A stretch of DNA of 64,000 bases from NCBI GenBank assembly GCA_947488155.1, contig CANKYK010000002.1:688001-752000 (forward strand), read 5' to 3'. Positions within the stretch are counted from its first letter, which is position 1; each line of letters opens with the position of its first letter. Positions 7,843 through 16,780 of this stretch are shown here, one piece after another. Made by a program: the position numbers and the translations under genes. This DNA is from an uncultured Erythrobacter sp. GTDB taxonomy: Bacteria; Pseudomonadota; Alphaproteobacteria; Sphingomonadales; Sphingomonadaceae. The notes beneath the pieces are model-generated. The model did no database searches. It was given only the letters and a program-made list of their open reading frames with translations, and was not told the DNA's origin.

Positions 7843-10800
7843 TTGCGTGTAACCCTCTCTCTAAGCCGACTGGCAGCAGCACTCATGTTAGTGCTGCTGC
7901 CATTTGTCGTGCTTGGAGAGGGGGCACGCGCGCAATCAGCCACAACCACTACCAATACGATTACCAATATCGCCGAGGCGACTTGGCAATTTAATGGCAC
8001 GCCGGCGAGCATCAGCTCAAACGAAGTGACCATTGAGGTAACACAGGCACCACCAGAAATTCGTGCTCTAAGGTCTGCGCCGAGCGGCGTGGTCGACCTC
8101 TCTTTCCAAGCGCCACTTTGCAATGTCGCTGGTCAAGGGGTGCAAGGCATTGGTGGTGAAAATCAAACACTGGTGCAGATCACCGGCGCAGAGCCCACAA
8201 GTGTGCTGCGTCCGGGCCAAGATCTGCTGTTTGAGGTCCAAGCGACGGCTGCAAACGTCGATTCTAACGCGATTGACAGCCTAAATGTCGTGATTACCAC
8301 CAGCTCTGGCGACAGAGAGACCGAAACAATCTTCGAAACTGGCCCAAATACGGGCATTTTCGTTGGTCAGATCCCAACGCGCCGGGCCCCGCCCGCTGCC
8401 GTTCAAGGCGATTGCCGTCTCAGTATTGCTGATGGCGAGATGATCCAGATTGCCGCATCATTCATCGGGCAAGACGATATTATCGTTCAAACCGATGTCG
8501 AGGTTCTGGCTGATCCATTTGGTGTAGTGTTCGACAGCGAAACCGGTGAGCCAGTCGATGGCGCAGTAGTCACTTTGGTTGATGATGCGACCGGTCTGCC
8601 GGCAACGGTGTTTGCCGAGGATGGTGTAACTGCTTGGCCTTCAACGGTAATTTCTGGACAGCCAATCACTGATGGCGCTGGCAATGTGTTCCCGGTTGGA
8701 CCCGGCGAATACTGGTTCCCGCTGACTGCGCTGGGTCGCTATCGCCTAGTTATAGAGCCGCCGGAGTCTTTCACAGCGCCTTCTGCGGTCTCGCGCGATG
8801 CGCTCGCGCAGTTGACCCGGCCTGATGGCCGCACATTTGTGATCCAGGATGGCTCATTTGGCGGTGCATTTGAACTGGTCGATCAAACTCCGGTTCAAAT
8901 TGACATTCCGCTCGACCGTCCAAGCCTTGATATAGGCCTTACGAAAACCGCTTCACGTCAGCGCGTGCAGCCGGGCGATGTTGTGTTCTACACGCTTACA
9001 GCGACCAACCCTGATCCTGCGCGGATTAAGCGGGATGTGACGCTGAGCGATGTTCCATCGTCGTCGCTGCGCCTGCGCCCGGATAGCGTCCGGATTGATG
9101 GCGCTGAGGATCCCGATGCAGTGACATTCGCACCTGATGGCAGCGCTCTGTCCATCGCCTTGGGGGATATTGCCGCAGGCAGCTCACGCCGCGTAACATA
9201 TGCCATGGTTGTTCGCGCAGATGCGTCCCCAGGACGCGCCGCGAACAATGCACAAACTATTGATTCACTTGGCCGAATTGCACGGGCAAGCGCTGTCATT
9301 GACATTGAGCGCGATGGCATTGCTGACCGCATGACAATCATCGGACGCATCACCGCTGGCCCATGTTCGCTGCGCAATCCACGCCGCGGCATTCCCGGTG
9401 TTCGTGTAATGCTTGAAGACGGCAGTTTCGCCATCACGGATGCCGATGGCCGCTATCACTTTGAGGGTGTTGTTCCAGGCACTCATGTGGTCCAAGCCTC
9501 ACGGATGACGCTGCCTGAGGGTGCGCGCTTCGTTGATTGCCATCGCTCAACCCGCAGCGCCGGCAGCGCCAATTCACGCTTCATCATCGGTCAAGGCGGC
9601 AGCCTGATGGTCGCAGATTTCCATGCCATCGTGCCCGAGGGAGCGCTCGAACCAGTTGCACCTTTGGCTGAAACGACGCCAGAAGGCGCAATCGCACGCG
9701 AAATTGACGAGCAGGCGGCTTCTGACGCGAATACAGCGAGCACAGCTCAGCTTACTGGCGGCGAAGACGCTCTCGATGGCGGCGGTGCTCTGCGGGCAGA
9801 ACGCCCAACGCTCGGCGCTGTCCAAGAAGAAAGCACACCGGCTCCTTCGCCAGTAACCGATTGGATCGCCTTGGGCGATGGGCCAGACGGCTGGTTGACG
9901 CCGGAAGTCGGTCACAACCCGCGTGCACCGGCCATCCGTGTGGCTATTCGCCACCGTAAGGGCCAGAAGATCGTCCTGCGCGTAGATGGCGAACCTGTGA
10001 GCCCGCTCACCTTTGACGGTACTAAGAAACCTCAACGCGGCAAGTTTGCCGTCAGCACCTGGCGCGGCGTCCCATTGGACGGCGAGCGCACAGTGTTGGA
10101 AGCGGATGTGATCAATTCCTTTGGCGAGATCAATGAGACGATCACGCGCGAGGTGTTCTTCACGACCTCACCTGCAAAAGTTCAATTCGTACCAGAGCAA
10201 TCGAACCTGATTGCTGATGGTCGGACCCGTCCTGTCATCGCAGTGCGCGTGCTGGACCGCAATAATCGCCCACTGCGCGAAGGCGTCTCAGGCGAATTTG
10301 TGTTGAACGCGCCGTATGAGAGCGCCGAGCAGATTGATCGCCAGCAATTGAACCAGCTTACCGGTCTCGCGCCAAGCTCAGCGCGCTGGGTCGTTAAGGG
10401 CAGCGATGGTATTGCACATATCGAGCTGGCACCGACTATGGTTTCTGGCTCGCTCCGTTTGGATTTCCGTTTCGATGATGGCGACATTGTTCGCACTCAG
10501 GAGCTGGAAGCATGGATTGAGCCAGGTGATATCGAATGGACCATTATTGGTCTTGCTGAGGGCACCGTTGGCGCGAAGAGCGTGGCTGATAACATGGAGC
10601 GGGCAGGTAACTTTGCCAGCGATCTGGGCGATGATGCACGTGTCGCACTCTATGCCAAGGGCCGGGTGCTGGGCCGGTACTTGCTGACGCTGGCCTATGA
10701 CAGTGCAAAGCAGCGCGACGATCAGCGCGTGCTCGGCGCGATTGATCCGCAGGCTTACTACACGGTCTTCGCCGATGGCTCGAGCCGCCGGTTTGATGCG

Positions 10801-13056
10801 GCCAGCCGCGAGAACCTTTATGTCCGCATTGAAAGCTCAACCTTCTATGCGCTGTACGGCGATTTCGAAACGGGCTTTGATCAGACCCAGCTTGCACGCT
10901 ACAACCGCACAGCAACTGGCCTGAAAGGCGAGGCTCGCCTGGGCCAAGTGAAAGCTCAGGCCTTTGCCGCTGAAATTTCAACCCGGCTTCGCCGCGACGA
11001 AATTCAAGGGCAGGGCATCAGCGGTCCGTATCGCCTCTCTAGCCGCAGCATTCTTGCGAACAGCGAGCGCGTCACACTTGAAGTACGTGATAGGTTCCGT
11101 TCTGAACTCGTTGTTTCTTCAAGAGAACTATCTCGTTTCATCGATTATGATATTGATCTGTTGTCGGGAACGATCACCTTCTCCGAACCAGTGCTTAGCC
11201 GTGACTTTAACTTAAACCCTCAATTCATTGTAATTAATTATGAAATTGATGGTTTTGGTGAAGGTGAACTGAATGCTGGCGTACGGGTCGACTGGACGAG
11301 CAAGAGTGGTAACATCCGCGTCGGCGCCAGCGCGATCACTGACAAGGGCGAGGGTGCTCGCATCAATCTGGGCGCAATCGATTTGCGCGCTCAGTTGGAC
11401 GACAACACCGAACTGCGCGCTGAGCTTGGCCTGAGCCGTACCGAGGGCACGACCTCGAATGGCTGGTTGGTTGAGGCGCAGCATCAAACCGGCAAGGTAG
11501 ACTTGCTGGCATATGCTCGTTCGCTCGATGCCGATTACGGTGTCGGCCAGCAAAACGGCGCAGAGCAGGGCCGCCGCAAATTTGGCGCCGATGGACGCCT
11601 GTTGATCAGCGATGATCTCAATCTCGTCGCCAGCGTGTGGCAAGATGATAGCCTGACCGACGACAGCAGGCGCCGTGCGGCCCAGCTGCAATTGGGCTAT
11701 ACCACGCAAAGCACCGACCTTACTGTGGGCCTGGCGCATTTCAACGATCGCCTGGCCGATGGCACGCGCAACAAATCAACCGTTCTGGAAGGCGGCATCA
11801 GTCAGCGCTTGCTGGATAACAAGCTGGAGCTTAGCGCAACCAGCGCCATCGCTCTGGACGCGACGGAGAGCATCGATCTGCCGACCCGTCACCGGTTTGG
11901 CGTTCGTTACGCCATCACAAGTGATATTCGCCTGGTCGGTCAGTACGAGATCGCCAATGGTGAGAACATCAATGCACGTACCGTACGCGGCGGCATCGAG
12001 GTGACCCCATGGCGGGGCGCGCAAGTTGTCACGACGCTGGGGCAGCAAAATATTGGTGAGTTTGGCAATCGCAGCTTTGCAGCCTTTGGCCTGTCTCAGT
12101 CATTGCAAGTGAGCCCGGCCTTGACGCTGGACGCAACGATTGACGGCAGCCGTACGCTTAACGGTGAACCGGCTGCGATCAATGTGATCAACCCTGAGCA
12201 ACCTGTTGCCAGCGGCGGTCAGCTGACGGGCAATTCTCAGTTCGAAGACTTTACTGCCGTCACCCTTGGCGCTGCATGGCGCAAGGATCGCTGGAGCGCG
12301 ACGGCTCGCGGCGAATATCGTGATGGTGAGTTTGCTGAGCGCAAAGGCCTGACAGTCGGGGCAATCCGTCAGCTTGGCCAAGGTAGCATTGTCGGCTCTG
12401 GTGCGACATGGACCGAAGCGACCGCTGAAAACGGTGCAACCACTGAAATCTTTGATGCAAGCCTGGCTTTTGCGCACCGTCCGGACTCATCCGAATTCGC
12501 GACCTTGGGTAAGCTTGAATATCGCAGCGATACCGTTCGCGGAGCGATCGCTGGTGAAGCGGGCGCTGCTGGCCGTACAGCATTGACGGTTACTGGCGAT
12601 GCGCGCTCGCGTCGCTTGGTTGCAAGCGTCTCGACCAATTGGTCACCAAGCGACTGGGACCGCGATGACAATGGCAATCTGCACCAGACCCGCCGCGATG
12701 AACTCTCGCTGTTTGTGGGCGGCCGCTACAATCTCGATCGTTTCGAAGGCACAGAATTTTCTGGGACAAGTGTACTGGCCGGGCTTGATGCGCGCATCGG
12801 TATCGGCGAGCGATTTGAGATCGGTGCGACCAGCACCGTTCGCGCAAACTTGGAAGATGATGTCACCAGTTTCTCATATGGCCCGCACATTGGCTTTGTT
12901 CCGGCAGATGGCATCTTGTTGACCGTTGGTTACAATGTCGAAGGTTTCCGGGATGAAGATTTCTCGGCCGCGCGCAACACCGACAAGGGTGTGTTTGCGT
13001 CGATCAAAGCGAAGTTTGATGCCGATACATTCAGTTTCTTGGGGCTGGGTCGATGA
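7843..13056 (+). CDS. Giant DUF11/SdrB-type protein with predicted outer-membrane barrel (operon gene 4)
   Basis: 1737 residues, starting at TTG 7843 with a GCGGA box 9 bases upstream; the signal peptide ends GARAQ. Order: shared N-terminal motif (NTITNIAEATWQFNG), a beta domain, a Cna-B/SdrB-like module near 230-310 (DPFGVVFDSETGEPVDGA), a DUF11 domain from about 363 (LDIGLTKTASRQRVQPGD), and a carboxypeptidase-regulatory-like fold at 516-553 (GIPGVRVMLEDG...DADGRYHFEGV). A low-complexity acidic linker (~600-670) and Ig-like domains follow. From about 898 to the end there are alternating amphipathic strands (YLLTLAYDSAKQ, YALYGDFET, IDYDIDLLSGTITF), read as an outer-membrane beta-barrel. It could anchor or export the other operon products. 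Exact function is unknown. Bases 11101-11280 are unusually AT-rich for the gene. Confidence 0.75.
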   Translation: MRVTLSLSRLAAALMLVLLPFVVLGEGARAQSATTTTNTITNIAEATWQFNGTPASISSNEVTIEVTQAPPEIRALRSAPSGVVDLSFQAPLCNVAGQGVQGIGGENQTLVQITGAEPTSVLRPGQDLLFEVQATAANVDSNAIDSLNVVITTSSGDRETETIFETGPNTGIFVGQIPTRRAPPAAVQGDCRLSIADGEMIQIAASFIGQDDIIVQTDVEVLADPFGVVFDSETGEPVDGAVVTLVDDATGLPATVFAEDGVTAWPSTVISGQPITDGAGNVFPVGPGEYWFPLTALGRYRLVIEPPESFTAPSAVSRDALAQLTRPDGRTFVIQDGSFGGAFELVDQTPVQIDIPLDRPSLDIGLTKTASRQRVQPGDVVFYTLTATNPDPARIKRDVTLSDVPSSSLRLRPDSVRIDGAEDPDAVTFAPDGSALSIALGDIAAGSSRRVTYAMVVRADASPGRAANNAQTIDSLGRIARASAVIDIERDGIADRMTIIGRITAGPCSLRNPRRGIPGVRVMLEDGSFAITDADGRYHFEGVVPGTHVVQASRMTLPEGARFVDCHRSTRSAGSANSRFIIGQGGSLMVADFHAIVPEGALEPVAPLAETTPEGAIAREIDEQAASDANTASTAQLTGGEDALDGGGALRAERPTLGAVQEESTPAPSPVTDWIALGDGPDGWLTPEVGHNPRAPAIRVAIRHRKGQKIVLRVDGEPVSPLTFDGTKKPQRGKFAVSTWRGVPLDGERTVLEADVINSFGEINETITREVFFTTSPAKVQFVPEQSNLIADGRTRPVIAVRVLDRNNRPLREGVSGEFVLNAPYESAEQIDRQQLNQLTGLAPSSARWVVKGSDGIAHIELAPTMVSGSLRLDFRFDDGDIVRTQELEAWIEPGDIEWTIIGLAEGTVGAKSVADNMERAGNFASDLGDDARVALYAKGRVLGRYLLTLAYDSAKQRDDQRVLGAIDPQAYYTVFADGSSRRFDAASRENLYVRIESSTFYALYGDFETGFDQTQLARYNRTATGLKGEARLGQVKAQAFAAEISTRLRRDEIQGQGISGPYRLSSRSILANSERVTLEVRDRFRSELVVSSRELSRFIDYDIDLLSGTITFSEPVLSRDFNLNPQFIVINYEIDGFGEGELNAGVRVDWTSKSGNIRVGASAITDKGEGARINLGAIDLRAQLDDNTELRAELGLSRTEGTTSNGWLVEAQHQTGKVDLLAYARSLDADYGVGQQNGAEQGRRKFGADGRLLISDDLNLVASVWQDDSLTDDSRRRAAQLQLGYTTQSTDLTVGLAHFNDRLADGTRNKSTVLEGGISQRLLDNKLELSATSAIALDATESIDLPTRHRFGVRYAITSDIRLVGQYEIANGENINARTVRGGIEVTPWRGAQVVTTLGQQNIGEFGNRSFAAFGLSQSLQVSPALTLDATIDGSRTLNGEPAAINVINPEQPVASGGQLTGNSQFEDFTAVTLGAAWRKDRWSATARGEYRDGEFAERKGLTVGAIRQLGQGSIVGSGATWTEATAENGATTEIFDASLAFAHRPDSSEFATLGKLEYRSDTVRGAIAGEAGAAGRTALTVTGDARSRRLVASVSTNWSPSDWDRDDNGNLHQTRRDELSLFVGGRYNLDRFEGTEFSGTSVLAGLDARIGIGERFEIGATSTVRANLEDDVTSFSYGPHIGFVPADGILLTVGYNVEGFRDEDFSAARNTDKGVFASIKAKFDADTFSFLGLGR

Positions 13057-15233
13057 GCGTCACTGCGAGCTTGATCACTCGCGCGAAGCTGACATTGCTT
13101 GCCTTGATGGTGGCATTCTTCGCGCTCATGCCTGGCGCGGCTTTGGCGCAGGATGCAGATATTGATTGGGAAGATGCCGGTATTGCCAGCTTGACGCCCA
13201 TGCCCGATGGCACGGTGGTTGTCGGATCGGATGGCACGACCGCAACAGTGAACTTCACCACGCAATCAGTCGGTCCTGGCACATTTGTGCCGCAGTTCGG
13301 CGGTGATTTTGTGAGCTATTTCAGTGGGAATGTTGGCTCAGGCGTTTCTCCGTTGTTGATGAGCTTCAACAATTCCGAATTCGATCCACTGGACCGAGTT
13401 GTCGTAACCATCACACTTAGCCGGGCAGTCGAAAATCTGACTTTTTCCATCAATGATTTCGACAACGGGAACTTCGTCGATGCGATGGAAGTCTTCTACG
13501 ACGATGATTTGGCTGGTGGGTTCATCAATGCCGCAGACACCCCAGCATTCTACACAACCGGGGTGGCGCAGACGCGCACAAATGATGCCGTACTAAACGG
13601 TTGGATAGGGACCTCCAACTCTACGACCGCGAGCACCAATGGTGATCTGCTGTTCGATTTTAACAATCAGCCTGTCCGTCGGATCCAGATTGTTTACTTT
13701 AGCTACACGGGCACAGGTGATCCGGGCGGTCAATTTTCGACCGTTTCTGATCTGGAATACAATCAGCTCACTGCGGACTTGTCGCTTACTAAGACTTTGC
13801 TCGGCTCACCTCCAAGCAATGGCGGCTTCGTCACATGGCAATTGACGGTTGCCAACTCTGGCTCATCAGAAACAACCGCTAGCGGAATCGTAGTGGATGA
13901 TACTTTGCCAGCGAGCTTTACCTTTGATGGGGCTAGCGGAGACGGCAGTTTTGATTCCGGAACGGGAGAGTGGACCGTTGGAACATTGGCCCCGGGGGCC
14001 AGCGCGACGATCAATATTCAGGGCTTCGTCTCTGCTGCTGCGGGCAGCACCATCACCAACACCGCCGAGATTATCGCGAGTAGCGCCCCCGATCCGGACT
14101 CAACCGTCAACAATGGGGTGACGAGCGAAGATGACTTTGCGTCAGAGAGCTTTGTTGTTGCGGCCAATCCGCCCAGCACGCCGCCCGTTTTGGCCTGCCC
14201 GGCCGGCCAATCAGTATTTGATTGGGATGCGGTTGCATGGGCCGCTGGCAGCCTCAATAATACCTATCCGCTTAGCACGTGGGGAACGATTGAATTTGAT
14301 ATCGTCTCCACCGGCAACCTCACCTCGCGTGCATCATTCGGCGGCCAGACCCCGATCTTGACCACCGCAGTCTCCGGCGGCCTCAGCCCGGCTCAAAATG
14401 CGCTGGCGTTTAATGCGGACAATGACAATCAAAGCGAGGAAGTTGTTACCACTGTCACGCTGCCGCGCGTGGTCACAGGGGCGCAATTCACAGTGTTTGA
14501 CATCGATCAGGCGTCAACGTTTCAAGACCGCGTCACGGTTTTCGGCCGACTGAACGGTGTGGTTGTGAACGCCGTGCTTAGCAATGGTAATTCGAACACG
14601 ATCAGCGGCCCTTCGTTGATTGGTAATGGGGGCGCGGGTGACACCACGAACAACGGTGATGGCACATTCACCTTCCTCAACCCAATTGATACAATTGTGA
14701 TTGAATACGGCTCGGGCTCCGGCGCGCCCGCCAATCCGGGCAACCAGAGCATTGCGATCCATGATTTTACATTCTGTACACCGCCGTTACCCAATCTTTC
14801 GGTGACGAAAATCAGCTCGGTCATTTCTGATCCAGTGAACGGCACGACCAACCCCAAGGCTATTCCTGGCGCATTGGTCGAGTATTTGATCACGGTTTCC
14901 AACACTGGCCCAGGCGCGACGGATGCGGACAGCGTTGTTGTGACCGATGATGGTCCAGCCGATGCAAAAATATGTTTGATCTCAGTGGGAAGCGGCCCAG
15001 TTATCTTTTCTGAACCTGGCGCAAGCACTGGCCTCACATACAGTTTTAGCAGCATCGGATCGGGAACAGACGATCTGGAATTTTCCGACACTGACGGAAG
15101 CAATTATGGGTACACGCCAAGTGCGGACACAGATGGCTGTGATAGCGCGGTTACTGATTTCCGCTTGAGCCCCAGCGGCGCGATGCTGGGCAACAGCACA
15201 TTCACTCTGCGCGTCCGGTATATCGTCGAATAA
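13053..15233 (+). CDS. Secreted protein with duplicated beta-domain + DUF11 units (operon gene 5)
   Basis: A 726-residue secreted protein overlapping gene 4 by ATGA, so probably translationally coupled. The signal peptide ends MPGAALAQ. It looks like two copies of the same two-domain unit. Each has a beta domain containing a hydrophobic-x-F-x-hydrophobic-x-D-hydrophobic-D motif (LTFSINDFDNG near 132; AQFTVFDIDQA near 480), followed by a DUF11 domain (ADLSLTKTLLG near 243; LSVTKISSVISDP near 585). The second DUF11 domain includes TNPKAIPGALVEYLITV, shared with gene 3. No enzyme motifs are present. It likely contributes a surface-exposed or extracellular polymer; this is inference. Confidence 0.75.
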   Translation: MSVTASLITRAKLTLLALMVAFFALMPGAALAQDADIDWEDAGIASLTPMPDGTVVVGSDGTTATVNFTTQSVGPGTFVPQFGGDFVSYFSGNVGSGVSPLLMSFNNSEFDPLDRVVVTITLSRAVENLTFSINDFDNGNFVDAMEVFYDDDLAGGFINAADTPAFYTTGVAQTRTNDAVLNGWIGTSNSTTASTNGDLLFDFNNQPVRRIQIVYFSYTGTGDPGGQFSTVSDLEYNQLTADLSLTKTLLGSPPSNGGFVTWQLTVANSGSSETTASGIVVDDTLPASFTFDGASGDGSFDSGTGEWTVGTLAPGASATINIQGFVSAAAGSTITNTAEIIASSAPDPDSTVNNGVTSEDDFASESFVVAANPPSTPPVLACPAGQSVFDWDAVAWAAGSLNNTYPLSTWGTIEFDIVSTGNLTSRASFGGQTPILTTAVSGGLSPAQNALAFNADNDNQSEEVVTTVTLPRVVTGAQFTVFDIDQASTFQDRVTVFGRLNGVVVNAVLSNGNSNTISGPSLIGNGGAGDTTNNGDGTFTFLNPIDTIVIEYGSGSGAPANPGNQSIAIHDFTFCTPPLPNLSVTKISSVISDPVNGTTNPKAIPGALVEYLITVSNTGPGATDADSVVVTDDGPADAKICLISVGSGPVIFSEPGASTGLTYSFSSIGSGTDDLEFSDTDGSNYGYTPSADTDGCDSAVTDFRLSPSGAMLGNSTFTLRVRYIVE

Positions 15234-15265
15234 CAGCGGCAAGTTCCTGGCTATGCATAAATAGC

Positions 15266-15724
15266 CTAGATCGCTCGCCGCACCGCCATATTTGGCTCTG
15301 GTGCCCAACCAGAACTTTGTTCAAGATATGTCCGTAGATCAGTATGCCCGCGTCCAGCGCGCAATTGGATCAGACGCTCAATCCGCCTCGCGATCTTGCT
15401 GGGTTGAAATGGTTTGCGAATGTAATCCTGCGCGCCAGCATAAATTGCCTGCTCTTCGTCGCGGATACCGGTCAGCGCGGTGAACATAATCACCGGCAGA
15501 TCATACAGGGAGGCAGAGCTGCGAATTTTCCGCAGTAGGGCACAGCCCGACATGCCTGGCATGTTCTGATCGAGCAGAAGTACGTCCGGCCTGCGCTTTT
15601 GCAAAAGGTCCCAGGCCTCCGTTCCATTGGTGACCCATCCGCACGGGTGGCCAGCGTCAATGAGCGCTTCTGAAGCAAGGCCAGCCACGATTTCATCGTC
15701 ATCGGCGATTAGCACATAAGCCAT
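15266..15724 (-). CDS. Single-domain response regulator (receiver)
   Basis: 152 residues comprising one CheY-like receiver. The acidic pocket is D8-D9-D10, the phospho-acceptor is D52 (LLLDQNMPG), the switch Thr is in MFTALTG and the Lys is in IRKPF. No output domain follows, only a short polar tail. Such stand-alone receivers act in phosphorelays or bind partner proteins. No histidine kinase is encoded nearby, so the partner is unknown. It is convergent with the end of the DUF11 operon, 32 bases apart, so any link to that operon is only positional. Confidence 0.88.
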   Translation of the reverse strand: MAYVLIADDDEIVAGLASEALIDAGHPCGWVTNGTEAWDLLQKRRPDVLLLDQNMPGMSGCALLRKIRSSASLYDLPVIMFTALTGIRDEEQAIYAGAQDYIRKPFQPSKIARRIERLIQLRAGRGHTDLRTYLEQSSGWAPEPNMAVRRAI

Positions 15725-15912
15725 AGTGTGTTCCGTTCAGTCGTTTCATACTGTCAGGCTCTGGCTTAGATCCACTGTCCTCAATTCTGCCTTTGCGTGC
15801 CTCCTAGAGATACTACCTAAGGGGTTGGCCGGAGGCGCTAAGCCCTGGATTCCGAGGCTCATCGGGAGGATGGACGTTGCCGTGTGTGAGCGCGCCTGCC
15901 ACTGTCCGCGTC

Positions 15913-16704
15913 ATGATTCGAACTGACAATCCTGAGCCATTTCTTACCACTGAGGGCATCCATAATTTTCGTGATTATGGCGGCTATGCCGTCGCTGGCG
16001 GAGGCCGGGTGAAGACTGGTTTATTGTTTCGTTCAGGTCATCACGCCGATGCGAGCCGTGAAGATTTGGATATGGTCGCGAAAGTCGATTTGAAGCACGT
16101 GATCGACATGCGCGGGGACAGCGAGCGAGCTCGGCACACTTGCCGGAGGCCTGAGGGCTTCGGTGGAGAAGTCATTTGTTTTGCAGGAGAAACTGCTGGG
16201 CTTGCACCGCATTTGGAAGCGGCTGAGGGCAGTATAGACGCACATTCCGCGCATCAGGCGATGGTCGGTCTTTACGGCGCTCTACCTGACAGAGAGGGTC
16301 TGACCTGGGTTTTGAGGCAGTATTTTGCGGCTCTATCGAAAGGTGAAGGCGCAAGCTTGGTTCATTGCGCAGCGGGCAAGGACCGCACCGGGATGGCTGC
16401 TGACCTGCTCCACCATGCGCTCGGCGTTCACCCAGATGATGCGATGCACGACTACCTGCTGACCAATCACTCTCCGCGCAATGAAGAACGCATTGCTCAC
16501 GGAATGGAATTGATGGGCGATAAATATGGCGGAATTGATGAGCAGACTGTGCGCGTTCTGATGGGCGTTGATGCAGAATTCTTGGATGCTGCGCGCAGTT
16601 CGATCAAAGATCGCTTTGGAAAAACGGACGCTTATCTAGAACAAGTTCTCGGCGTTGATGCCGCCATGCGCGGCGCGTTGATAGCCCAGCTTGTGGATGT
16701 GTAA
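15913..16704 (+). CDS. Tyrosine phosphatase, Y_phosphatase3/IphP-like
   Basis: A 263-residue protein-tyrosine-phosphatase-fold enzyme. The P-loop HCAAGKDRTG places the catalytic Cys at 152 and the phosphate-binding Arg at 158 (CX5R). The N-terminal NFRDYGGYA and LFRSGHH motifs are typical of the bacterial family related to IphP and of lipid/protein phosphatases. Substrate (phosphotyrosine, phosphoserine or phosphoinositide) cannot be decided. No signal peptide is evident, so it is probably cytosolic. The ATG at 15913 is preferred over an upstream TTG at 15877, whose extra residues do not look conserved. Confidence 0.85.
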   Translation: MIRTDNPEPFLTTEGIHNFRDYGGYAVAGGGRVKTGLLFRSGHHADASREDLDMVAKVDLKHVIDMRGDSERARHTCRRPEGFGGEVICFAGETAGLAPHLEAAEGSIDAHSAHQAMVGLYGALPDREGLTWVLRQYFAALSKGEGASLVHCAAGKDRTGMAADLLHHALGVHPDDAMHDYLLTNHSPRNEERIAHGMELMGDKYGGIDEQTVRVLMGVDAEFLDAARSSIKDRFGKTDAYLEQVLGVDAAMRGALIAQLVDV

Positions 16705-16780
16705 TACAATCCTCGCCTTCGCGAATTGAAGCGAGTGGGCTGAACGCCTAGATCAGCCGAAACACAGATAGGAAATTACC

